Shown: positions 1 through 8,842, counted from the first letter of the stretch. The stretch is 30,144 nt of DNA from a bacterium (GCA_035307765.1 DATGHU010000001.1:1-30144), one strand, 5' to 3'. Numbers and translations are program-made. Notes: generated by a model not told the origin, from the sequence alone.

Positions 1-237
1 GGAGCGGCCGCACCAAGGCTACCGGTTGCAGGGGCGCACGCCAGCGTCGGTGTTCGCCGCTCGGAAGGCCAGTTGAATGATGACGACGCTCTTGGTTGGA
101 GTGCAAAAGTGTCAACACCTCGTCCACACTGGACACTCTAGAAGGGCACAAACGGGGCTTTCGGGGGGGCCGCCGGGGAGGGCCCCGGCCGGAAAAACGG
201 GCTGGGTCCCACCGACGGAAGGAGTGCAGGCGACAAA

Positions 238-426
238 ATGGAAATTTCAGCTGAGATGCTGCATGGAACGCGGTCGTTTCAGAGCGAGCAGCGGCCGGCG
301 CTGCGGTGCGGGGACCTCGCGCTCACATCGACGAGGTTTGCGGGCGGCGTCACGGCGGAAGTGGCACGCCGCCAGCCCGACGGCACCTGGCTGTGGGTGA
401 TCGACCAGTCGAAGTTTCTCGACTGA
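238..426 (+). pseudogene. C-terminal fragment of an NTF2-like (SnoaL/YybH type) protein
   Basis: The 62-residue reading frame has the typical last half of a small NTF2-like fold protein: a GDLALTSTR strand followed by TAEVARRQPDGTWLWVIDQ, the usual C-terminal sheet of SnoaL/YybH-like proteins. Full members are about 120-150 residues, so the N-terminal half (helices and first strands) is missing, and I do not find it in another frame in the 237 bases upstream. An AAGGAG lies 14 bases before the ATG, too far to argue strongly for a functional start. It ends 12 bases before the flavin oxidoreductase gene. I read it as a decayed remnant. A short functional peptide is possible but less likely. Confidence 0.5.
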
Positions 427-438
427 GAGGCCGGGCGC

Positions 439-1356
439 ATGCAGTTTGCCATCGCCATTCCCCAGTTCGTCCGCGACGGTGCCTTCGACCCTACCGCGTT
501 CCGTACGTTCCTTGCCCGCGCGGAAGCGCTCGGCTTCGAGGGCGCCTGGACGCAGGAACAGCTCCTCGGCACGAAGCCGTTCCTCGGCCCGATGGAGGTA
601 ATGGCCTACGCGGCGGCCTGCACCGAGCGGCTGCGGCTCGGCTGCGCCGTGTTCGTCACCCCGCTGCACAGCCCCGTGCACCTCGCCAAGAGCCTCAGCA
701 CGCTGGATCAGTTGAGCCGCGGGCGGCTCGAGGTCGGCGTGGGCCTCGGCGGCCGCCGGGCGTTTCCGGCGTTCGGCATCACGCCGGACGGGCTGGCCGC
801 CCGCTTCGTCGAGGGCGTGCGACTCATGAAGATGCTGTGGACCGAGCCCGCGGTCACGTTCCACGGCCGGTTCTGGCAGATAAACGGCGGCGCGATGGAG
901 CCCAAGCCGTTTCAGAAGCCGCATCCGCCGGTGTGGCTCGGCGGTAGCCACCCAGCCGCGGTGCGGCGCGCCGTCCGCCACGGCACCGGCTTCTTCGGCG
1001 CCGGCTCGCAACCGACCGTGCGGTTCGCAGAGCAGGTGCGCGTTCTGCGCGAAGCGCTCGCCGCCGCGGACCGTCCCGCCACCGCGTTCCGCGTGGCGAA
1101 GCGCGTCTACATCGCGGTGGACGACGACGCCGCGCGGGCGCGGCGCCGCATCGGTGAGGCGCTCGATGAGCTCTACGGCGACTTCGGCCTGCGGAACATG
1201 GAGTCGGTCGCGGTCTTCGGACCGTCCGATGACTGCGCCGCGGCGCTGCGTGAGGTGGCGGACGCGGGCGCGCAGATGATCCTGCTCAACCCGATGTTCG
1301 ACGAGACGCAGCAAATGGAACGCCTCGCCGCCGAGATCATCCCCCGGCTCACGTAG
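439..1356 (+). CDS. LLM-class F420/FMN-dependent oxidoreductase (luciferase-like)
   Basis: A 305-residue protein of normal length for the bacterial luciferase-like monooxygenase family, which folds as a TIM barrel and uses reduced FMN or coenzyme F420 to oxidise or reduce small organic substrates in the cytoplasm. Family features include the N-terminal strand MQFAIAIPQF, the AEALGFEGAWTQE segment, RLRLGCAVFVTPLHSPVHLAK around residues 75-95, the LSRGRLEVGVGLGG turn around 100-110, and PVWLGGSHPAAVRRAVRHGTGFF near 165-190. The ATG follows a GAGAGG ribosome site at about 8 bases. The natural substrate cannot be read from sequence. It stands alone, just left of the first ssrA-derived repeat, and may be chromosomal or part of a further element to the left. 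Confidence 0.85.
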   Translation: MQFAIAIPQFVRDGAFDPTAFRTFLARAEALGFEGAWTQEQLLGTKPFLGPMEVMAYAAACTERLRLGCAVFVTPLHSPVHLAKSLSTLDQLSRGRLEVGVGLGGRRAFPAFGITPDGLAARFVEGVRLMKMLWTEPAVTFHGRFWQINGGAMEPKPFQKPHPPVWLGGSHPAAVRRAVRHGTGFFGAGSQPTVRFAEQVRVLREALAAADRPATAFRVAKRVYIAVDDDAARARRRIGEALDELYGDFGLRNMESVAVFGPSDDCAAALREVADAGAQMILLNPMFDETQQMERLAAEIIPRLT

Positions 1357-1467
1357 GGCGGCGGACGCCGGGCCGGCGCCTGCCGCCGCGACCCTGCTGA
1401 AGGGGGCTGGTGAGAGTCGCGTCGACTCGGGCTGGCTGCGCGATGAGGCACAACGGGGGGCAGTCTT

Positions 1468-1569
1468 GTTCTACCGTCTGAGGGGCCGAAACCCGTGGAA
1501 AATAGGGCGACTAGCAGCGCCGTGCAGTCGGATGTAGCCAGGTTCTTGGTGGAGGCGGCGGGAATCGAA
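1468..1569. repeat. ssrA-derived attachment site, copy A (leftmost)
   Basis: Positions 1546-1569 are identical over 24 bases to the 3' end of ssrA (20448-20471). The stretch 1468-1545 aligns without gaps to 20370-20447 with only a few substitutions. To the right of the core the match to ssrA stops, and the sequence instead matches copy B and its flanking integrase end. This is the layout of an attachment site left by a tyrosine integrase that targets the T-arm and acceptor end of tmRNA. Confidence 0.8.
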
Positions 1570-1601
1570 TTTTCAGCCCCTGTTCGTCTGTCGAGCATCG
1601 T

Positions 1602-1735
1602 CTACTCCTGGCGACCGCCGGAACCCTCTGCTCGCGACGTTCGCTCGGACCCCTGCTCCCCCACCTTTCTCGGTCCACTTTCGTCGATTACGGTGCCCAT
1701 ATGGTGCCTACCAAGCCCGAAATCGACCACCTTTC
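1602..1735 (-). pseudogene. Tyrosine integrase C-terminal remnant (element 1)
   Basis: On the minus strand the last roughly 40 codons (…GRHHMGTVIDESG… ending GGRQE, then TAG) match the C-terminal tail of the integrase pseudogene next to copy B (…GGHHMGTVVDETG… ending SGRQE). Similarity is visible at the DNA level from the att core to about 1735, then ends. The catalytic domain is absent, so the fragment is inactive. Its position beside copy A, reading toward the site, mirrors the arrangement at copy B and marks the integrase-proximal end of element 1. Confidence 0.7.
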
Positions 1736-1887
1736 CTGAAACCACCGTGTGGTGGCGGCCGGAGCCTAGCCCTGGGAATTCGGTCCACATCAACATAGAA
1801 TCCACCATGATCAAGACTGCTGCAAGAATTGGAACGCCGAAGACCGCGCCCGAGGGCTCGCGGCGTGGAGCCCTTAGATTTATTGAC

Positions 1888-2082
1888 TCATGGCCAATAG
1901 CCGGTACCTTCCGGGGGCACTACCGGCCGGACAGGAGTCAAGGAGGGGATGGTAGTCCCCGGTTTTGCTATGCGTTGCGTTTCGGAAAGCTTCGCGGAAT
2001 TTGCGCCCGTCTCGTGTTTCATCAGCGCGAGCAGGCCAGATGAGAGCATCACGCAAACGAGGAACGCTAGAATCAGCCGCAT
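1888..2082 (-). CDS. Small membrane or secreted peptide, unknown
   Basis: Starting at the ATG at 2082, preceded by an AGGGAGG ribosome site about 10 bases away, the frame encodes 64 residues. A basic start (MRLI) is followed by a hydrophobic segment of about 18 residues (LILAFLVCVMLSSGLLAL), then a hydrophilic, proline-rich tail ending GTGYWP. This looks like a signal peptide or single membrane anchor with a short extracytoplasmic tail. I do not recognise a family. It lies downstream of, and on the same strand as, the secreted protein and STAND regulator of element 1. A longer upstream in-frame start at 2199 is less likely because the ribosome site fits 2082. Confidence 0.45.
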   Translation of the reverse strand: MRLILAFLVCVMLSSGLLALMKHETGANSAKLSETQRIAKPGTTIPSLTPVRPVVPPEGTGYWP

Positions 2083-2355
2083 CAATTTCGTACCTCCCTC
2101 TACAGTCGCTACGCAGTAACCGTAAGAGAAACTGCGTGCAAATAAGGCTATCGTTTCAGCCGGCTCAGCCAACCCGCCGTGTCTATGACCTGGGTCCACC
2201 GGTTGGCATCACCGCTGGCAGTCAACCCGACAGGTTATAATGACCATAGCCCTCTGAAGTACCACGCCGATTGAGAACGCCAAGGCAATGGTTGCACACA
2301 TTCGGATTCGTTCATCCTTCGTTCCCGTCGTCCCATCGTAGGGCGCAAGATGGTG

Positions 2356-3030
2356 TTAGTACTCCCCCATGGTTCCGCCTCGCGGGGGTATCGGCGCGGG
2401 ATCAGATCCATCGCCGTTCCCTGCGTCGCTATAAAGTGACACCATGTACGCCCCGGCCTCTTCGAGGAGCTGCCCAATCTGTGGCTCCACCTCAGTGCCT
2501 CTGCTGATCTTTGTGGCATCCATTCGGGTTGCAGCCTCAGCATCGCGGGCTGTCGCGCTGTTTGACTCATTACTGAGGTGCGAGGCGGTCCCTGGAAACA
2601 CAGCGATAGCCTGGATTATGCCTTCTGGGAACCACCCCAAAATACGAAACCCGAGTCCTCGGTCCCCATAAACGAGCCAAAAGGCGACCGTGTGAGGATA
2701 CCGAGCATCCTTGATGACTCGGTCCGGTGCGCCGAACGCACGCAAGACCGGTGCGGCAAACAAACCAACCTGGATCTTATCGGAAATCGGACAACCTCCA
2801 CCCCATGACGTCTGAAGCCACATCGCATGTCCCGATGCATCGTAGGTTGCGACAACCGGGCATAGTGTCGTGCGATTGACCGCATCAATCGCAGGCCGAT
2901 TCATACCGAGGCGCGCACGACCAATCCGTTGACCTGGCACAATGAGTTGCGGATTCCGATCCGATGAGTGTGTAGCGCCAGCGGGAGCCGATGCTATAAG
3001 CGCAAGGATAAGGCTCAAGAGAAGATGCAT
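2356..3030 (-). CDS. Secreted protein of unknown function
   Basis: From the ATG at 3030, preceded by AAGGGGGTG about 6 bases upstream, this encodes 224 residues with a clear signal peptide (MHLLLSLILALIASAPAGA, likely cleavage near residue 19-21). The mature part contains an LIVPGQRIGRARLGM motif, resembling short bacterial modules with an I-x-P-G…LGM pattern seen in small periplasmic or lipoprotein-like domains, and one conserved-looking cysteine pair (TLCPV and GGGCPIS). The last roughly 70 residues are low-complexity and polar and may be disordered. It starts 107 bases after the end of the STAND-LuxR gene on the same strand, so it could be co-transcribed or a target of that regulator. No enzymatic motif is seen. 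Confidence 0.6.
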   Translation of the reverse strand: MHLLLSLILALIASAPAGATHSSDRNPQLIVPGQRIGRARLGMNRPAIDAVNRTTLCPVVATYDASGHAMWLQTSWGGGCPISDKIQVGLFAAPVLRAFGAPDRVIKDARYPHTVAFWLVYGDRGLGFRILGWFPEGIIQAIAVFPGTASHLSNESNSATARDAEAATRMDATKISRGTEVEPQIGQLLEEAGAYMVSLYSDAGNGDGSDPAPIPPRGGTMGEY

Positions 3031-3137
3031 TGGGCGCACCCCCTTTTCGTGCTCCTCCAAGTCTAGGGGAAGCCGGGAACTGCGCCATCCTGGAGACCCT
3101 ATATAGGAGGGTGGATTCTCGCGCGAATTACGAGGTG

Positions 3138-5711
3138 CTAGCGATGATCGGGTGAGGCCGGCGAAGACGGGGACGCGGTGCGCAATCCGTGCTCAACCGC
3201 CCAGGCGGCAATCTGCGCCCGAGAGTTGAATCCCAATTTGTTGAGAATATGCTGGACGTGAGCCTCCGCCGTGCCCTCCGTAATCGAGAGATGCGCCGCG
3301 ATCGCTCGATTAGTTTTCCCTTCTGCGATGAGGACCGCCACCTCCCACTCACGAGGTGCAAGCGCCCCTACTCGCTTCCCAACAACAGACTTGGCCGGTT
3401 CCTTACCCTTGGGCTGAGGGGTTTCCGTTGGTGCTAGTGCATACTCGACCAGCTGCTCCACCGTCATCGCCCGGCCTTCGGCCCAACAGGTCGCAACGAC
3501 TGATTCCTCCAAAGCATCCCGTACAGAGGCAACACGCTCGTCGTGATCAGTTTGCCAGAGCGGAAAACGTTGGTACCCAGTAGCCTCACGTAAGGCCTCG
3601 GCGGCTCCGAGGATCCTAGCTGCCCGCTCGTGATGCCCTTGGGCACCGGCCAGCCCGGCCAATCCCTCGAGACTCTCCGCAAACCTTGGTCTATCTCCTA
3701 TTTCTCGTCGCAAAATCAGGCTCTCCCTATACAGCGCGCCTGCCCGCTCCTGGTCCCCCTGACATAGCAACACTTTCGCCATGCTGCATTGCACGCCGGG
3801 GGTATGACCTTTGTCGCCAACCAGTCGTGTGATTGTCAGAGCCTTCTCTAGTAGCTCCGCTGCCCGCTTGTAGTCTCCCTGTCTTTCCGCTACGATCCCA
3901 AGGTTGTGATACAAGTAGGCAAGAGTATATGTGTTTCCCACTTCCTGCACGATGGATAGACTCTCTCCCAACAGTCCTTTTGCCCGAGCGACGTAACCTC
4001 GATTAAGCGTCTCCATGCCAAGACAGTGGAGAGACCACCCAACCCCCCACCTGTCTCCTGCTTCTCGGAACAGTGTCAGACTCTCCTCAAATAGAGTCAC
4101 CGCTCGATCATAGTTCAGCCGTTCTGCCGCCACATGCGCCAGATGGTGGAGTGAGTAGGCAATACCCGTTACGTCTCCCACTTCCCGAAACAAGGCAAAC
4201 CCCTCTCGCAGGAGCTCCTCGCCTCTCACAATGTCCTGACTCCGCGTCAAAATTCCCGCCCCATAGTTCGCCTTCGCACGCACCGACGTCGACACGCGGC
4301 CGCTGATGGCTAGCCCATTTTCCAACCATTCCCGTCCCTCGCTATGATGGCCGCGCATGTGCCAAAATTCACGCAGTGCGCCCGCCAACCGTAACCATGC
4401 CTCAGCCCCCTCCTCCTCCGCTCTGCACCACTCCAGCGCTGCTCGGAAATTACCATGTTCCATCTCTAATCGCGCCAGCCACGCCACTTGTTCCGGCCCC
4501 AGCAATTTCCGCTCCACCCGCTCCGCCCACTCCAGGTACCAGTTGCGATGGCGCGCCTGCGCATCCGCCGATTCGCCGGACTCCATCAGCCGGTCACGGC
4601 CATACTGTCGAATCGTCTCCAGCAACCGATAGCGCGTCTCACCGCCGCGAGTATCCGCTATCACCAACGATTTGTCCGCCAACTTTGTGAGTAGGCTTAG
4701 CACGGCGGACCGCTCCACACCGTTTTCGGCACAAACCGCCTCCGACGCCTCCAAAGTCCAGCCGCCAGCAAACACAGACAGTCGGCACAGCAGAGCACGC
4801 TCCGCCGCGGATAGCAACTCGTAACTCCAATCCATCGCTGTCCTCAGTGTCTGATGGCGTGAAACGGCTACACGGCTCCCGCTGGTCAGCAGCCGGAAGC
4901 GATCCGAGAGCCGGTCAAGTATCTCGTCCACCGTTAGGACCCGCACCCACGCCGCCGCCATTTCGAGCGCCAGTGGAATGCCATCCAATTGATGGCAGAG
5001 GCGAGCAATAGCGCGGGCATTGCGGTCTGTGATGGCAAATGCCGAATGAGCACCTATGGCACGCTCGAGAAAGAGATGAACGGCCTCGTACTTGATCAGC
5101 TGCTCACTTGGCGGCATCTCCTTGAGATCGGGGAGGGAAAGGGGGGGCACACTCCATCGGATCTCGCCTGTGATGCCCAGGGGTTCCCGACTCGTAGCTA
5201 AAATTCGCAAGGACGGACATTCTCGGAGCAACGCGTCTGCCAGGTGAGCGCAGGCGGTCAGAACGTGTTCACAGTTGTCTAACAGAAGAAGCAGCTCTCT
5301 GGAACGAAGTGAGTCCGCCAGCGAGTCCCGGAGCGCTCTGCCGGGGCGCTCGGGGACGCCGAGGGTGGTGGCGACTACGTGTGGAACGAAGCGAGGGTTG
5401 GATAGCGGCGCAAAATTGATCATCCACACGCCTTGGGGGAACTCGGCCAGCGCCTTGCTCACAACCTGCAATGCCAGTCTCGTCTTACCAGAGCCCGCGG
5501 TTCCAGTGAGCGTAAGCAGGCGAGTGCTCAAGAGCAGTCGCCTGACCTCTATAATCTCATGCTCGCGCCCGATGAAACTGGTGAGTTGAATCGGCAGATT
5601 GTGGAGTCGTTGACGAGCCGCTCCCGATAAAGAGTGCGGCGGTCGAGCAATCCGCCTTGTCCGCTTGACAGCCACTCTCTTCGCAACCCGCTTCCTGGGC
5701 CGACGAGCCAT
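3138..5711 (-). CDS. STAND NTPase regulator with TPR repeats and C-terminal LuxR helix-turn-helix
   Basis: An 857-residue regulator. After a very basic N-terminus (residues 1-22, KR-rich) comes a STAND/NB-ARC ATPase: Walker A GTAGSGKT near 70-77, Walker B LLLLLDNCEH near 140-149, then the RILATSREPLGI segment. It continues into a winged-helix part (LRTAMDWSYELL), a long array of TPR-like repeats with AL..F.E.GD..G.A patterns, and a LuxR/GerE DNA-binding domain over about the last 75 residues (LAPREWEVAVLIAEGKTNRAIA…AHVQHILNKLG). Such proteins bind DNA as ligand- and ATP-gated activators (MalT-like logic). The ATG at 5711 is chosen because GGAGG lies 8 bases upstream. It is closely similar to the two cyclase-STAND proteins of element 2 but lacks the N-terminal cyclase. 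Confidence 0.88.
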   Translation of the reverse strand: MARRPRKRVAKRVAVKRTRRIARPPHSLSGAARQRLHNLPIQLTSFIGREHEIIEVRRLLLSTRLLTLTGTAGSGKTRLALQVVSKALAEFPQGVWMINFAPLSNPRFVPHVVATTLGVPERPGRALRDSLADSLRSRELLLLLDNCEHVLTACAHLADALLRECPSLRILATSREPLGITGEIRWSVPPLSLPDLKEMPPSEQLIKYEAVHLFLERAIGAHSAFAITDRNARAIARLCHQLDGIPLALEMAAAWVRVLTVDEILDRLSDRFRLLTSGSRVAVSRHQTLRTAMDWSYELLSAAERALLCRLSVFAGGWTLEASEAVCAENGVERSAVLSLLTKLADKSLVIADTRGGETRYRLLETIRQYGRDRLMESGESADAQARHRNWYLEWAERVERKLLGPEQVAWLARLEMEHGNFRAALEWCRAEEEGAEAWLRLAGALREFWHMRGHHSEGREWLENGLAISGRVSTSVRAKANYGAGILTRSQDIVRGEELLREGFALFREVGDVTGIAYSLHHLAHVAAERLNYDRAVTLFEESLTLFREAGDRWGVGWSLHCLGMETLNRGYVARAKGLLGESLSIVQEVGNTYTLAYLYHNLGIVAERQGDYKRAAELLEKALTITRLVGDKGHTPGVQCSMAKVLLCQGDQERAGALYRESLILRREIGDRPRFAESLEGLAGLAGAQGHHERAARILGAAEALREATGYQRFPLWQTDHDERVASVRDALEESVVATCWAEGRAMTVEQLVEYALAPTETPQPKGKEPAKSVVGKRVGALAPREWEVAVLIAEGKTNRAIAAHLSITEGTAEAHVQHILNKLGFNSRAQIAAWAVEHGLRTASPSSPASPDHR

Positions 5712-6330
5712 TCCGTCAGCCTCCATGACAAGAGATCGTGACCAACGTTGGAATGGCGGTTCGGCAGATGCGGACAGCGGTCCTTTCAAGTCCAACGCGG
5801 GCGGCGATTGGAGTGGTGCGCGACCTGGCCGGTCATGTTGGATTTTGATGCTTAGAAGTATTAATATCTGAATATATCAACGAGTTGACGGCGCCAGCTA
5901 CTCCGTTGTACCGCCCGGATATGGCTTGATACCGAAAGATGGGGCCTGCATTGTACTCACTCACTGTCCCCCCCGTAACACACCTGATGAACTTTGGGTA
6001 CCGGCATGCCTTTTTCCCAAGATACCCAGAAACCCTTCGATGCCACAGGGAGAGTCACCATCCATCCGGTAACATCGTTGGGCACAGGTCATACGGAGGA
6101 AATCGAAACATCAACCTCTGTCTTACTGCCTACTATCCAGTACCACCGTCAGCCTTTGTTTGCAGGCGTTTGCGGTGTTCCACCAATCCTGCGTTCCCCC
6201 GCCCTGTCCTGCCTAATTTCGGGTACTCGGGGCACAGGTTGCAGCACATCGGGATCCGCCAAGCAAGGGAGTGCTGGGGCCAGCCCCCGCCGAAAACGAG
6301 GGCTCGAAGGCTGGTTCGAATTCTTTGCAA
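5712..6330. other. Long non-coding stretch upstream of the STAND-LuxR gene
   Basis: About 620 bases without a convincing gene. The part nearest the STAND gene (about 5850-5885) is strikingly AT-rich for this window and contains TTGATA and AATACT-like elements on the minus strand, so it probably holds the promoter of the STAND gene, though no well-spaced consensus pair can be assigned. Open frames across 5939-6422 give peptides with no recognisable domain, so I leave them out. Confidence 0.4.
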
Positions 6331-6358
6331 TGGTGGCGGCGGCGGGAATCGAACCCGC
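6331..6358 (-). repeat. tRNA/tmRNA-like 3' end, possible second attachment site (site D)
   Basis: Read on the minus strand, these 28 bases form a T-arm (GCGGG TTCGATT CCCGC), an acceptor 3' strand (CGCCGCC), a discriminator A and an encoded CCA. They match the ssrA 3' end except for one base in the acceptor. No matching 5' acceptor half or complete cloverleaf lies upstream within 100 bases, so this is a fragment rather than a working tRNA. Unlike copies A and B it keeps the whole T-stem. It may mark an older integration boundary inside element 1. Confidence 0.45.
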
Positions 6359-6598
6359 CTCTGCCGATCCAGGCGACTCTCTGAAGCCTTGGAAAACAAG
6401 GGATTCCCGGGATGCGGGGTAGTCCCCTGCACTTGTCCAGTCCTTCCTAAGGGCGCCGCATCTGCCGGGGCTTCACGATCCAAGCCGAGAACGCCATCAT
6501 CGCGCTTTCCCGGATCGAGGAGGCATTCAGGCGGCGGGAGGCCATGCTCGGGCAAGGCGAGATCGTAGTCGATTACGCCGTCCAGGGCCGCAAGGTCC

Positions 6599-6778
6599 CC
6601 AGTCGCGCGGGAGGCACGCGACAGCCTGGGGGGCCGTGGGCTGCCAGGCGCGGACCTGCAGCTGGAGGGCCCGCTCCGCCGCGGGGCGGGTCGGCGCGTG
6701 ATAGGTGCGCCGGGCCAGGCGCAGGCACGCGTCGCGAAGACGCATACAGCGCCACAGGTGCATCTGGCACCCGGTCAC
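6599..6778 (-). pseudogene. IS256/Mutator-type transposase fragment
   Basis: The minus-strand frame holds about 60 codons resembling part of the C-terminal half of IS256-family transposases: a GCQMHLWR block (compare the family's C-x-x-H-x-x-RN region), then TYHAPTRPAAERAL and AWQPTAPQAVACLPRDW, which fit the family's helical segment before the RTTN motif. Both ends are missing, the similarity stops at about 6599, and no terminal inverted repeats are evident. It is a dead scrap of an insertion sequence. Family assignment is from motif memory and is moderately secure. Confidence 0.5.
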
Positions 6779-7064
6779 GTGGACCAGGCTGACGCCGGTC
6801 GTCCGCAGATCACTGCGCTCGGGCTCGCCTCGACTTCACCGTCAGAGCGTTCGCATCTCGCAACACTGGCAAGGATCGGTATTCCTTTATAGGGTTTCCA
6901 GGATGGCACGCCTCTCAGTTTTCCGTACTCTTGAGGGGGGGTACGAAGGGCGCCGAGCTCCATGCGTGTTCTCAGCCTAATGCTCGTGTTTGGCACCGGT
7001 GAGCGGCACCTTCATCAGGGCTAGCGGATGGAATCGGAGAGCGTGAGACGAGGGGGGGTAGGAG

Positions 7065-8378
7065 ATGACGCGCTTACGCACGCTGACGTCAGGCAACGGC
7101 GAGGAAGTGTTGTGGACGGTGGCCCGGGAAGCCGGAGTTAGCCGCCGTGAGTTCATCCGGTTGTTAGGTGCGGGAGGAGCCCTTGCCATCTTTGGAGTTG
7201 CCGCAGGTTCATCCGCACACCCCGCGTGGGCCCAGAGCACCGCCAGCGATACGATCGCAACATACCAGAAGAACTTCCTCGAGGACATCACCACGAACTT
7301 CTACGGGCTGGGCGCCACCGTGCTGGGATCCCACTGGTGGAAGTTTACAACGGACGTTATCCCATCGGAGCGGCTCTTTCTCCGGAGCCGCTACAAGACG
7401 CCCGCCGTGGACAAGGTGGCGTGGAAACTGAAGGTAACGGGAGATGCGATCGAGCGCCCCATTGAACTCACCTACGGCGACCTCGCCAAGATGCGTAGCG
7501 TGACCGCCATCCGCTACCATGAGTGTAATGGCAACGGCGGAATGCGGGGCTTTGGGCTCGTCGGTCAGGTCGAGTGGCACTATGTCCCGATCAGCGAGAT
7601 TCTGAGTCGGGTGCGCCCGAAGAGCACCGCGGTACAGGCCCTGTTCTGGAGCGGGGCGGACGGCCCGGATACCGGCCGCCCGATCGATCTCTCGGAACTC
7701 CGCGCACGCCCCGAGGTGATCGGGCTCGCTTACGGCATGAACGGGAAGGATCTCCCCCCTGACCATGGCGGCCCCGTGCGGGCGCTTGTCCCCGGCTGGG
7801 GAGGCGCCGCGAGCGTCAAGTGGCTGACCGAGATCCGGATCGCCAGCCACCGCTTCTGGACACGGATGAACACCAAGGAAGAATCCCTCGTCGGACCCGA
7901 TTACCCGGCCGAGAAGCCGGGCCCCAACGATGAGTTCACCATGGGAGTCGCCGCCTCGGATGTCCGCGGTCAGACGGCGAAATGGCAGAGGACGAAGAGC
8001 CACCTGAACCTGCCCGTGATGCTGGACCAGCTACCGGACGTCCCGCCGGGCTATCCCTTGCAGCGGGGGCAGCATCCGACGCTCAAGGCCGGACGTCAGA
8101 CGATGACAGGGTACGCCTACTCGCCCATGGGCATTCAGAAGGTCGACTACAATGTGGACGGAGGCGCGACCTGGCGTCAGGCGACCCTGGTCGGCCAGAC
8201 GACCAGGAATATCGCGTGGATGCGGTTCAAGTTCGATTGGAACGCGACGCCAGGCGATCACACGTTGATGACCCGCGCCACCGACCGGAAGGGGGATGTC
8301 CAGCCAGCACAGATTCCCTCGAACGAGTCGGACCTCCTCGACAACAGCATTCCCCGGTTCGCAGTGCGCGTTGCGTGA
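7065..8378 (+). CDS. Sulfite dehydrogenase-like molybdopterin oxidoreductase (SoxC/SorA family), Tat-exported
   Basis: A 437-residue protein of sulfite-oxidase fold. Residues 26-35 carry a twin-arginine motif (SRREFIRLLG) followed by a hydrophobic stretch and an AHPAWAQ cleavage region, so the folded molybdoenzyme should be exported by Tat. The oxidoreductase domain spans about 85-280, with the likely molybdenum-coordinating cysteine at C154 in YHECNGNGG. A Mo-co dimerisation domain follows (about 290-437: YSPMGIQKVDYNVDGGATW…). The family oxidises sulfite, or a sulfane intermediate for SoxC, and passes electrons to cytochrome c. The next gene overlaps its stop codon and encodes a c-type cytochrome, which fits a SorAB/SoxCD-like pair. 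The ATG lies just after TAGGAG/G-rich ribosome signals. Exact substrate is not decided. Confidence 0.85.
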   Translation: MTRLRTLTSGNGEEVLWTVAREAGVSRREFIRLLGAGGALAIFGVAAGSSAHPAWAQSTASDTIATYQKNFLEDITTNFYGLGATVLGSHWWKFTTDVIPSERLFLRSRYKTPAVDKVAWKLKVTGDAIERPIELTYGDLAKMRSVTAIRYHECNGNGGMRGFGLVGQVEWHYVPISEILSRVRPKSTAVQALFWSGADGPDTGRPIDLSELRARPEVIGLAYGMNGKDLPPDHGGPVRALVPGWGGAASVKWLTEIRIASHRFWTRMNTKEESLVGPDYPAEKPGPNDEFTMGVAASDVRGQTAKWQRTKSHLNLPVMLDQLPDVPPGYPLQRGQHPTLKAGRQTMTGYAYSPMGIQKVDYNVDGGATWRQATLVGQTTRNIAWMRFKFDWNATPGDHTLMTRATDRKGDVQPAQIPSNESDLLDNSIPRFAVRVA

Positions 8379-8809
8379 CATGGGGATGGAGACATCGAGA
8401 GCCGGGACGAGCCCGGAGGTACGCGCTTCCCGTCCTGGCCTCGATGGTCGCGGTGCTCGGGGGAGGATGCGCGCCGCAGACGTCAATTGTGCCGACGCGG
8501 TCTCCACGGGACCAAGTCGCGATCGGCAAGGCGGTATACGTGGCCCAATGTGCCAAGTGCCATGGCGACCACGGCGAGGGCAAGACCGGCCGCAAGCTGG
8601 TGGCGCCCTGGGACCCGCTCGCGGGGTACCGCACTGCCGATCAGCTCTTCACCTACGTGAGCCGGGTGATGCCCTTTGACAATCCCGGGAGCCTTAAGGC
8701 ACAGGCGTATTGGGATGTCATCGCCTTCCTCCTTGACGCAAACGGCGTCCTTCGCCGGGGGACCCGAGTCGGCCAGGACAATGCCAAGATGGTCAAGACC
8801 ACAAAATGA
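8375..8809 (+). CDS. c-type cytochrome subunit partner of the molybdoenzyme
   Basis: The GTG at 8375 overlaps the stop of the preceding gene (GTGA), indicating translational coupling. The 144-residue product has an N-terminal hydrophobic segment ending LGGGCAPQ, which resembles a lipoprotein signal with lipidated cysteine. Next comes one class I haem site, CAKCHG, with a plausible distal Met ligand in SRVMPFDNPG and the C-terminal helix AYWDVIAFLLDANG. It should accept electrons from the sulfite dehydrogenase-like subunit at the outer face of the membrane, as in SorB or the cytochrome of SoxD. Earlier starts in the same frame would lie inside the upstream gene and are not needed. Confidence 0.82.
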   Translation: MTWGWRHREPGRARRYALPVLASMVAVLGGGCAPQTSIVPTRSPRDQVAIGKAVYVAQCAKCHGDHGEGKTGRKLVAPWDPLAGYRTADQLFTYVSRVMPFDNPGSLKAQAYWDVIAFLLDANGVLRRGTRVGQDNAKMVKTTK

Positions 8810-8842
8810 GATGACGACCTCTCCCGGTGAGAGGACGGAGCG

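Noticed and set aside
247-1314. A 355-codon minus-strand frame opposite the flavin oxidoreductase.
   Set aside because: It is antisense to a gene with clear family motifs, and its own product resembles nothing.
2209-2301. A 30-codon minus-strand frame with a hydrophobic middle.
   Set aside because: Very short, no clear ribosome site at its ATG, and no family, so it cannot be distinguished from chance.
5939-6568. Overlapping plus-strand frames of 142 and 209 codons.
   Set aside because: No domain, no good ribosome site, and the frames run through the tRNA-like fragment at 6331.
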